In this document: piece after piece, positions 6,188 to 12,655 of the stretch
Position numbering within the stretch: position 1 is the stretch's first letter
Layout: each line of letters starts with the position of its first letter
Assembly (NCBI GenBank): GCA_938016235.1
Contig: CALLPU010000062.1
Span: 1-12,655, forward strand
Direction: 5' to 3'
DNA from: an uncultured Granulosicoccus sp.
GTDB lineage: Bacteria; Pseudomonadota; Gammaproteobacteria; Granulosicoccales; Granulosicoccaceae
Length of the DNA: 12,655 bases
Position numbers and translations under genes: made by a program
Notes under the pieces: generated by a model
Seen by the model: the letters and a program-made list of their open reading frames with translations, nothing else
Told to the model about the DNA's origin: nothing
Databases searched by the model: none

Positions 6188-7266
6188 CAGCGAGCCACCT
6201 CCAGCAATGCGTCAGCCACTGCTTCAGCTGCGCGAGGCATGAAACAGCCGCGAGCCGCATCACTCATTGTCACCAGCTGCGCACGGTCAGCAATCAGCTT
6301 CTCGAGCGTCTGGCACAAGGAGTCGGCGTTGAAATCGGACTGCTTCATGAGGATAGCTGCACCTGCCTGAGACAACTGCTGCGCATTGCGCGTCTGATGA
6401 TCATCAACGGCATGGGGAAACGGCACCAGAATGCTCGGCGACCCGGATGCACTGAGCTCAGTCACGGTCATGGCACCGCTTCGGCATATGATCAGATCAG
6501 CCTTACGATAAGCGGCAGCCATATCATCAATAAAGTCGGCCACTGTCCATGTGGCGTCGGTGGCTGCCTGGTAGCGTTGCTTGACTGCATCGCTATCCTG
6601 CATGCCAGCCTGATGATGAATCTCCACCGACGCCGACAGTTGAGCAATGGCTTGCGGCACCACTTCATTGAGTACTCGCGCCCCTCGACTGCCACCCACC
6701 ACAAGCAAACGCAGCGGTCGGTTGGTTTCTCGCAAGGAAGGCTTCGCATCGCTGACCATGCTGGCGATGTCATCGCTGACCGGATTCCCAACCACCTGCT
6801 CACGCACGCCCGCGTTGCCAAACGCACCTGGCCAGGCTGCAAACACGCGACTCGCCCTGCCACTTAACCAGCGATTGGTCATGCCGGCCACGGCATTCTG
6901 TTCGTGCAGCACCAAAGGCGTACGCAGGCACAACGCCGCTATGCCGACAGGTCCGGACACGAACCCACCCATGCCCAGGACCGCCTGGGGTTGCAGACGC
7001 CTGACGAGCCGCAGACTTTGCCAGCACGAACGCAAAAGCTTTAACGGCCCGATCAGGGTTTGCAACAGTGTCTTGCCACGCAGTCCCGCCACGGAGATCC
7101 AGTGAATGTCGATTCCTTTGGCCGGTACCAGGCGCGCTTCAAGACCACTACGTGTACCCAGCCAGATCACCGGCACATCGCGACGCTGTAACTGCGCAGC
7201 AACCGCCAGCGCAGGAATAACGTGACCGCCTGTGCCCCCGGCAGCAATGACAACAGGCCTGATCAT
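6187..7266 (-). CDS. murG: Lipid II synthase MurG (GlcNAc transferase)
   Basis: MurG is a GT-B glycosyltransferase on the inner face of the cytoplasmic membrane. It adds GlcNAc from UDP-GlcNAc to lipid I to make lipid II. The chosen product is 359 residues (E. coli 355). Seen are GGTGGHVIPAL at 10-20, GMGGFVSGP at 98-106, HEQNAVAGMTNR at 121-132, GGSRGARVLN at 191-200, and the UDP-binding RSGAMTVTEL at 262-271. The reading frame is open a further 71 codons upstream, to 7479. I rejected that because it lies inside ftsW, has no family similarity, and the ATG at 7266 puts GGTGGH at the normal position. That ATG forms an ATGA overlap with the ftsW stop, and a G-run lies just upstream. Confidence 0.98.
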   Translation of the reverse strand: MIRPVVIAAGGTGGHVIPALAVAAQLQRRDVPVIWLGTRSGLEARLVPAKGIDIHWISVAGLRGKTLLQTLIGPLKLLRSCWQSLRLVRRLQPQAVLGMGGFVSGPVGIAALCLRTPLVLHEQNAVAGMTNRWLSGRASRVFAAWPGAFGNAGVREQVVGNPVSDDIASMVSDAKPSLRETNRPLRLLVVGGSRGARVLNEVVPQAIAQLSASVEIHHQAGMQDSDAVKQRYQAATDATWTVADFIDDMAAAYRKADLIICRSGAMTVTELSASGSPSILVPFPHAVDDHQTRNAQQLSQAGAAILMKQSDFNADSLCQTLEKLIADRAQLVTMSDAARGCFMPRAAEAVADALLEVAR

Positions 7267-8492
7267 CGCGGCCCCCCGGTCACTTCCGACTCGCGTGAGT
7301 GCAACGCCAGATAGCTGTTCTGCCGCAGCTCCCACTCGATCCGTAATAACAGACTGAATGTGATGGCAAAGACAACCGCGCTGCTGCCGCCGTAACTCAT
7401 CAAGGGCAGCGTAATGCCGTTGGTGGGTAGCAGGCCGAGATTGACACCCATATTGATGAATGACTGTAGGCCGATCCACGATCCAATACCCAGCGCCAGA
7501 AAACCTGCAAAGCGATTGCCCTGCTCATCGGCGATTCTGGCCAACCAGAAACATCGCCACACGATAAAGCCATACAACAGAACCAGACCCACCACACCCA
7601 CCAGTCCCAACTCCTCACACAGGATGGCAAACAGAAAATCGGTATGAGCCTCAGGTAGATAGTGCAATTTCTGCACGCTGTTGCCGAAGCCAACACCCGT
7701 CAGTCCGCCACTACCGACCGCAATCAGAGATTGCGATAGCTGGAAACCGGAGTCGTACGCGTCTTCGAAGGGCTTGAGAAAACTGATGAAACGTTCCAGT
7801 CGATACGGTGATGTCCATATCAGAGCGGTACCGACAACACCCAGTACCGACACGATGCCGAGAAACTGGACGAACCGCACGCCGGCCACAAGAATCATGA
7901 TGACTGACGTCGTGACGATGACCACTGCCGCACCAAAATCAGGCTCCAGCAGCAGTAGCGCACCGGCAGTGCAGATCAGCATCAGTGGTCGGAAAAAACC
8001 ACCAAATGTAGTTTGCACAAGGTATCCCCGCCTCACGAGGTAACCGGCCAGATAAACGATGGCAAACAGTTTGACGGTTTCAGACACCTGAATCGTAAAC
8101 AACCCCAAATCGATCCAGCGACGACTGCCGTTCACTTCCTTGCCGATGCCGGGTATCAACACCAGCACCAGGCATATCAGAGAGGCAATGATCAGGTGCG
8201 GTCCGTACTTCTCCCATACAGACAACGGTACGCGATAGGTCAGCACGCCCAAGGCACAGCCAATCGCCAGAAAGAACAGCTGCCGACTAAGAAAGAAGAA
8301 CGGCGTACCGTAGTCTTTCTCTGCAACGGCGATTGAGGCGGAGCCGATCATGGCTGCACCGAAAAGCGCGAGTGCAATGATAGCGATGAGCAAGGCGTGA
8401 TCAGAAAATCGAACGACGGAGGCTGTACTGCCCTCCTGATGCGTTGGTACTGGCATGCGACCGGTCGCCACTCGTGATGTCAATGTGCTCAT
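7263..8492 (-). CDS. ftsW: Septal peptidoglycan polymerase FtsW (SEDS family)
   Basis: FtsW polymerises lipid II at the septum together with its partner transpeptidase FtsI, which lies outside this window. The product is 409 residues (E. coli 414) with about ten membrane segments, the first at about 32-53. A polar cytoplasmic N-terminus of about 30 residues precedes them. SEDS landmarks are GSRRW at 122-126, SETVK at 137-141, RLERFISFLKP at 231-241, and PEAHTDFLFAILCEELGL at 280-297, which includes the essential Asp285 (E. coli Asp297). The signature GLLPTNGITLPLMSYGGSS is at 353-371. The FtsW-type sequence and dcw position favour FtsW over RodA. The ATG overlaps the murD stop by 4 bp. Confidence 0.98.
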   Translation of the reverse strand: MSTLTSRVATGRMPVPTHQEGSTASVVRFSDHALLIAIIALALFGAAMIGSASIAVAEKDYGTPFFFLSRQLFFLAIGCALGVLTYRVPLSVWEKYGPHLIIASLICLVLVLIPGIGKEVNGSRRWIDLGLFTIQVSETVKLFAIVYLAGYLVRRGYLVQTTFGGFFRPLMLICTAGALLLLEPDFGAAVVIVTTSVIMILVAGVRFVQFLGIVSVLGVVGTALIWTSPYRLERFISFLKPFEDAYDSGFQLSQSLIAVGSGGLTGVGFGNSVQKLHYLPEAHTDFLFAILCEELGLVGVVGLVLLYGFIVWRCFWLARIADEQGNRFAGFLALGIGSWIGLQSFINMGVNLGLLPTNGITLPLMSYGGSSAVVFAITFSLLLRIEWELRQNSYLALHSRESEVTGGPR

Positions 8493-9838
8493 GCTGCCAG
8501 CACCTCTTGAACCGCCGATGCAAACTGCTCACCCCGGTCTTCGAAATTCCTGAACATATCGAAGCTGGAACACGCGGGTGACAACAGCACTACATCACCA
8601 GGGTCAGCCTGCTGCTCACATATTTGCACCGCTTCGTGCATGCCGTCTGCCATGACAATCTGCGTAGCACCCGCCAACTGCGCTCTGATCTGTTCACGAT
8701 CCTGACCAATCAGCACGAGCAGCCGAACACAACGGCGCACAACGTCCTGCAAGGGTGAGAAATCTGCGCCTTTGGCGAGTCCACCCGCTATCAGCAACAC
8801 GGGCCCGGGCATGGCACTAACCGCTTTGCTGCAAGCATCGACGTTGGTACCCTTGGAATCGTTGTACCAGCGAACTCCAGCGTGCTCGCCCAGATATTCG
8901 GTACGATGACGCAAACCGACGAAGCTGATCATGCCCTCCTTCAATGCGGTAAACGGCACAGCCAACGCTTCGATCAATGCCAGCACAGCCAGTGCATTAG
9001 CTGCATTGTGTTCACCGGGAACTGCCAGCTCTGACTGATCGAGCAAGGCAAACTTGTCATCACATAACCACGGCTTGCCGTCTTTGAGAACCCGGTGCCA
9101 CCGGCTCTCGGATATCGACTCGAGCGATAACGTAAAACGCTCTTCGACGCCATCACCCACATCAGAATCTGCATCAGGCCAGGTACGAGGGTCGTCCTGA
9201 TTGACAACACGGTACTGCGCGTTGGTAAACACAGTACGTTTGACCGCGGCATAGTGATCGATGTCGTCATAACGATCAAGATGGTCATCGCTGACATTCA
9301 AGACCGTGGCAGCAAGTGGCTTCAATGACTGCGTGGACTCCAGCTGATAGCTGGATAGTTCAAGGACATAGACATCAGCATCACCGAGCAGACTGTCAAG
9401 TGCTGGCTGGCCGATGTTGCCACAGGCAACTGCCTTGATGCCTGCCGTTTGCAAGGCGTGTGCAATCCAGGAAACCACAGTGCTCTTTCCGTTGGAGCCG
9501 GTGACGGCAATAACCGGCACCTCAACACTGTGTGCAAACAATTCTATGTCGCCAATGACCGCCACACCGGCAGTAATCGCCTCGGCTACCGCCGGGTGAG
9601 AACGCGGTACACCCGGGCTCAACACCAGCACGTCATAGCGTTGAAACGTTGTGGCGTCGAAGGTTGAGTGCACAGTACAACCCAGATTTTCAGCCCGTTC
9701 TGCAGCAACGTGTTGGTCGCACTCATCAGCGACATCGAAAGCCACTTGGTGTCGTTGCAGGTAGCGCACAACTGACGCTCCGGTAACACCAAAACCGACG
9801 ATCAATACACGCTGGGTTGTCAGAATACGCGGGTGCAT
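8489..9838 (-). CDS. murD: UDP-N-acetylmuramoyl-L-alanine-D-glutamate ligase
   Basis: MurD adds D-Glu to UDP-MurNAc-L-Ala in the cytoplasm. The product is 449 residues (E. coli 438). The N-terminal domain has the nucleotide fold VLIVGFGVTGAS at 11-22 and LSPGVPRSHP at 73-82. The ATP loop TGSNGKST is at 113-120, the LELSSYQLE element at 159-167, and SDDHLDRY at 183-190. Lys200 is the likely carbamylated lysine. The C-terminal domain carries GLRHRTEYLG, NDSKGTN at 326-332 and LSPACSSFDMFRNFEDRGEQF at 419-439. The start shares one base with the mraY stop (TGATG), so coupled translation is likely. No oddities seen. Confidence 0.99.
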   Translation of the reverse strand: MHPRILTTQRVLIVGFGVTGASVVRYLQRHQVAFDVADECDQHVAAERAENLGCTVHSTFDATTFQRYDVLVLSPGVPRSHPAVAEAITAGVAVIGDIELFAHSVEVPVIAVTGSNGKSTVVSWIAHALQTAGIKAVACGNIGQPALDSLLGDADVYVLELSSYQLESTQSLKPLAATVLNVSDDHLDRYDDIDHYAAVKRTVFTNAQYRVVNQDDPRTWPDADSDVGDGVEERFTLSLESISESRWHRVLKDGKPWLCDDKFALLDQSELAVPGEHNAANALAVLALIEALAVPFTALKEGMISFVGLRHRTEYLGEHAGVRWYNDSKGTNVDACSKAVSAMPGPVLLIAGGLAKGADFSPLQDVVRRCVRLLVLIGQDREQIRAQLAGATQIVMADGMHEAVQICEQQADPGDVVLLSPACSSFDMFRNFEDRGEQFASAVQEVLAA

Positions 9839-10920
9839 CAGCGGATCTTCAGGGTGGACAAACCCACCAGCACGAGAATGACCGTTATGATCCAGAAGCG
9901 CACGATGATGCGCGGCTCAGGCCAGCCTTTCAGTTCAAAGTGATGATGAATGGGAGCCATGCGAAAAATGCGTTTACCCGTCATCTTGAATGAGGCCACC
10001 TGCAAGATCACCGATACCGCCTCAAGCACGAATATGCCGCCCATGATGAACAGCACGAGCTCCTGTCGCACCATGATGGCAACGGCACCGAGTGACGCGC
10101 CGATGCTTAGCGCACCGACATCACCCATGAAAACCTGAGCAGGATAGGTGTTGAACCACAGAAAGCCAAGCCCGGCCCCCACCAGAGCACTGCAAAAGAC
10201 GGTCAGCTCACCGGATCCCTTGATGTTGGGAATACCCAGATAGCCAGCGAAAATGGCGTGACCTGCCAGGTAGGCGATCAGGCCCAGACCGGCAGCCACC
10301 ATGACCGATGGCAGGATAGCCAGACCATCCAGCCCGTCTGTGAGATTGACCGCATTGCTGCTGCCCACTATCACGAGAAAGGCAAACGGGATGAACACCC
10401 AGCCCAGATAAATGCCCGCATCCTTGAAGAAGGGCACAATCAGTTCCACTTCTGCGCGCTCTGTAGCCGTAAAAAACAAAGCCAGGACGGCGCAGCCGGC
10501 AACCAGTGTCTGCCAGATCAGCTTCTCACGAGCGGTTAAGCCCACGGAGTTGGATAGCACTACCTTGCGATAATCATCCACCCACCCGATAGCCCCGAAA
10601 CCAACGCAGACGAACAGAATTATCCAGACTTGTCGTACCGCAAGATCCGACCAGAGCAGCGTGCTGATCGCAACGGCAACGATGATCATGGCACCGCCCA
10701 TCGTGGGCGTACCCGCCTTGACCAGATGAGATTGAGGGCCATCGCTGCGGATGGATTGACCAATCTTTGCCGCCGTCAACCAGCGAATGAGCGTGGGCCC
10801 AAGAACCAGACAGATCACCAGCGCAGTCAATGCCGAAAAAATTGCGCGCAGCGTTATATAACGCACAACGTCGAAACCCGGATCGATACCGGCTAACCAT
10901 TCTCCAATCAGCAGCATCAT
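9838..10920 (-). CDS. mraY: Phospho-N-acetylmuramoyl-pentapeptide transferase (lipid I synthase)
   Basis: MraY moves phospho-MurNAc-pentapeptide from UDP onto undecaprenyl phosphate, giving lipid I in the inner membrane. The product is exactly 360 residues, as in E. coli, with about ten hydrophobic helices. Conserved features are KAGTPTMGG at 68-76, the Asp pair in WVDDYRKV (115-116), NAVNLTDGLDGL at 189-200, FMGDVGALSIG at 264-274 with catalytic Asp267, and MAPIHHHFELKGWPE at 321-335 with the His triad 325-327. Two consecutive ATG codons open the gene. The first overlaps the murF stop by 4 bp; the second, at 10917, is equally possible. GGAG lies about 8 nt upstream of the first ATG, within murF. 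Confidence 0.99.
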   Translation of the reverse strand: MMLLIGEWLAGIDPGFDVVRYITLRAIFSALTALVICLVLGPTLIRWLTAAKIGQSIRSDGPQSHLVKAGTPTMGGAMIIVAVAISTLLWSDLAVRQVWIILFVCVGFGAIGWVDDYRKVVLSNSVGLTAREKLIWQTLVAGCAVLALFFTATERAEVELIVPFFKDAGIYLGWVFIPFAFLVIVGSSNAVNLTDGLDGLAILPSVMVAAGLGLIAYLAGHAIFAGYLGIPNIKGSGELTVFCSALVGAGLGFLWFNTYPAQVFMGDVGALSIGASLGAVAIMVRQELVLFIMGGIFVLEAVSVILQVASFKMTGKRIFRMAPIHHHFELKGWPEPRIIVRFWIITVILVLVGLSTLKIR

Positions 10921-12419
10921 GAACGCTGCTCCGGCACCGACAGGCGACGTGCACTGGCAACCGGCATCAACGCCTTCACGACACGCTCCATCCGGGCGCT
11001 GCGTGATCCCTTGACCAGCACCGTCACCCCTTCACCCAGGTACTGTTTCAAATCCGTGACCAGCGACTCCTGATCGACATGATGTGCGCCTTCACTGATG
11101 GGTGCGTTGCTGCGCGGGTTCACTTTCACGCGTCGATCAGTGGTTTGTGAAGCCACGCCAGTACCAGCGAGTGATACCGGTGCTGTGCTGTTGCTGTCTG
11201 CCGTTTGCCGAGTTGCATCTCCACCGGCTCTGGCAAACGCCTTGTAGGAATGCGACGCCAGAGCGCCTGTGGTCCATATGCCATCCACACCCTGCTGTCT
11301 GGCATACGCACCAACGCGTGCGTGCAGACTCTCTTCGTCAGCGCCCAGCTCCGCCATATCACCCAGCACCAGATAGCGAACACCGTCATAGCGGGCCAGC
11401 ACGTTCACAGCCTGTTCGGCTGAATCCGGATTGGCGTTGTAGCTGTCGTCTATGAGCGTCGAGCCATTGATACCCGGTTTCTTTTCCAGTCGCCCGGGTA
11501 CCGAACGCACGCTCTCCAGACCCCGCACGATGTTGACGGGCTGTACATCCAGACACTGCACCGCGGCCACTGCTGCCAGCGCGTTCATGCCATTGTGATC
11601 GCCCGTTAGAGGAAATCGGGGCGACAGGGTTTTTCCCAGTGTGTGAATGTTTAATCCAGCGCCGGGCACGCCCTGCACATCGGCCCCCGGTGTCAAACCA
11701 AATTCACGCGTATTGCAATGCGAAGCGGCCTTGCGCATGTAGTCTGCAAAAGCGTCGTCGGCGTTGATTACGGCATAGCCTTGTGAAGTCAGCCCGCCAT
11801 AGATCTCAGACTTGGCTTTGGCAATACCTTCGACACTGCCGAAGCCCTCAAGATGCGCCTTGCCAATATTGTTGATGAGCGCAACATCCGGCTGAGCAAT
11901 CTGTACAAGCCGTGCAATTTCACCGGCATGATTTGCCCCCATTTCTATAACGGCATACAGGTGAGCCGACCGCATGTTCAACAGCGTCAGCGGTACGCCA
12001 ATCTCGTTATTCAGGTTGCCCTGCGTCGATAATACTGGCCCAAGTTGCCGCAGAATCGCCGTGACGATTTCCTTGACGGTTGTCTTGCCGTTACTACCGG
12101 TAATGGCAATTGTGGGTATTCCAAAACGCTGTGCCCATAGCCTGCCCAGTTGCCCCAGGGCAATCACTGTGTCGTCAACTCTCAAGCTGGGCAGCGTTGA
12201 CTCAACAGGCTCATGCACCAGTAAAGCGGCAGCACCTGCGGACTCTGCAGCACCGACGAATTCGTGTCCATTAAAACGCTCACCGGCTATCGCAACGTAC
12301 AGATCACCCGGCTGCAGTGTTCGGGTATCGATACTGACACCGGTAAACTCGGTATCTGCGCCAGCCAGACCCGCTTGCAACGCCACTTCACACTCACTCA
12401 AGGACAGGCGCAGGCTCAT
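10917..12419 (-). CDS. murF: UDP-N-acetylmuramoyl-tripeptide-D-alanyl-D-alanine ligase, with a C-terminal-domain insertion
   Basis: MurF adds D-Ala-D-Ala (from Ddl) to the UDP-MurNAc-tripeptide, the last cytoplasmic step of precursor assembly. At 500 residues it is about 50 longer than E. coli MurF (452). Family motifs are intact: SIDTRTLQPGDLYVAI at 29-44, ATP loop TGSNGKTT at 107-114, GNLNNEIGVPLTLL at 134-147, DDSYNANPDS at 324-333, VLGDMAELG at 351-359 and VKGSRSARME at 469-478. The extra length is mainly a polar Ser/Thr/Ala/Gly/Asn-rich stretch at about residues 401-444, between the FARAGG and HHVDQESLV segments of the C-terminal domain. The frame stays open through it. The start overlaps the murE stop by 4 bp (ATGA). 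Confidence 0.98.
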   Translation of the reverse strand: MSLRLSLSECEVALQAGLAGADTEFTGVSIDTRTLQPGDLYVAIAGERFNGHEFVGAAESAGAAALLVHEPVESTLPSLRVDDTVIALGQLGRLWAQRFGIPTIAITGSNGKTTVKEIVTAILRQLGPVLSTQGNLNNEIGVPLTLLNMRSAHLYAVIEMGANHAGEIARLVQIAQPDVALINNIGKAHLEGFGSVEGIAKAKSEIYGGLTSQGYAVINADDAFADYMRKAASHCNTREFGLTPGADVQGVPGAGLNIHTLGKTLSPRFPLTGDHNGMNALAAVAAVQCLDVQPVNIVRGLESVRSVPGRLEKKPGINGSTLIDDSYNANPDSAEQAVNVLARYDGVRYLVLGDMAELGADEESLHARVGAYARQQGVDGIWTTGALASHSYKAFARAGGDATRQTADSNSTAPVSLAGTGVASQTTDRRVKVNPRSNAPISEGAHHVDQESLVTDLKQYLGEGVTVLVKGSRSARMERVVKALMPVASARRLSVPEQRS

Positions 12420-12655
12420 GATGCCCGCTCCAACGCTGAAAGCGCGTGCTCTCGATCACTGAAAGGCAGGCGCTGGGTACCGACAATCTGATACTCCTCA
12501 TGCCCTTTGCCAGCGATGAGCACCAGATCACCGGGTTGAGCCGATGACACCGCGTGTTCTATCGCAGCAGCGCGATCCGCAATGACCGTGACAGCTGACG
12601 GGTTTTCAAACCCCAGCAGCGCCTGCTCGATGATGCTTTGCGACGATTCCGTCCG
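12416..12655 (-). CDS. murE: UDP-N-acetylmuramoyl-tripeptide synthetase MurE, C-terminal 79 residues only (5' end off the right edge)
   Basis: MurE adds the third stem residue, meso-diaminopimelate in most Gram-negatives, to UDP-MurNAc-L-Ala-D-Glu. The frame enters from the right edge and ends at TGA at 12418-12416. It contains IAGKGHEEYQIVGTQRLPFSD, the conserved GKGHE..Q element and F-S/D-D-R-E close of the family. An IADRAAAIEHAV helix precedes it. The final residues are ALSALERAS. The substrate-specificity motif (DNPR for diaminopimelate) lies just outside the window, so the amino acid used cannot be read here. Position directly upstream of murF, with a 4-bp overlap, is standard for the cluster. 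Confidence 0.97.
   Translation of the reverse strand, partial: RTESSQSIIEQALLGFENPSAVTVIADRAAAIEHAVSSAQPGDLVLIAGKGHEEYQIVGTQRLPFSDREHALSALERAS

Noticed and set aside
6169..6867. Plus-strand open frame of 232 codons antisense to murG
   Set aside because: It lies opposite the conserved murG frame; no family motif or ribosome binding site was noticed.
7267..7479. Open extension of murG by 71 codons upstream
   Set aside because: It lies entirely within ftsW, shows no MurG similarity, and would move GGTGGH about 80 residues in. The ATG at 7266 gives a normal 359-residue protein and an ATGA junction.

Overview
The window is the distal two thirds of a division and cell wall (dcw) cluster from a Gram-negative bacterium. 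Every gene lies on the minus strand, so transcription runs from high to low coordinates: murE (3' end only), murF, mraY, murD, ftsW, murG, murC, ddl, ftsQ, ftsA, ftsZ, then the first 14 codons of lpxC at the left edge. This is the classic gammaproteobacterial order (E. coli and Pseudomonas type): no murB between murC and ddl, and lpxC directly after ftsZ. lpxC (lipid A synthesis) and an FtsA/ZipA-type FtsZ tail also point to Gammaproteobacteria. Base composition looks moderately GC-rich by eye. The genus cannot be settled from this sequence alone.

Layout. From 12655 down to 2882, nine genes (murE to ftsQ) are packed with no spacer. Neighbours share 4 bp (ATGA) or 1 bp (TGATG), except murC/ddl, which overlap by 8 bp. 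Spacers then open up: 13 bp between ftsQ and ftsA, 106 bp between ftsA and ftsZ, and 254 bp between ftsZ and lpxC. The last spacer holds a perfect 10-bp hairpin, a possible promoter and three helically phased imperfect repeats. The longest stretch without a gene is 254 bp.

How the genes work together. MurE, MurF, MurC and MurD are the Mur ligases that build the UDP-MurNAc-pentapeptide, and Ddl supplies the D-Ala-D-Ala that MurF attaches. MraY transfers the precursor to undecaprenyl phosphate (lipid I), and MurG adds GlcNAc (lipid II). FtsW polymerises lipid II into septal glycan. FtsQ links the periplasmic divisome parts, FtsA tethers the FtsZ ring to the membrane, and FtsZ organises the division site. 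LpxC commits the cell to lipid A synthesis, so envelope layers and division are co-located.

No mobile element, RNA gene, CRISPR array or horizontally acquired island is visible, and I see no undescribed multi-gene system. The points most worth a second look are the phased repeats upstream of lpxC, a 44-residue polar insertion in MurF, an Ala in place of the usual Phe in the MurC GRRF motif, and the layered start region of lpxC.
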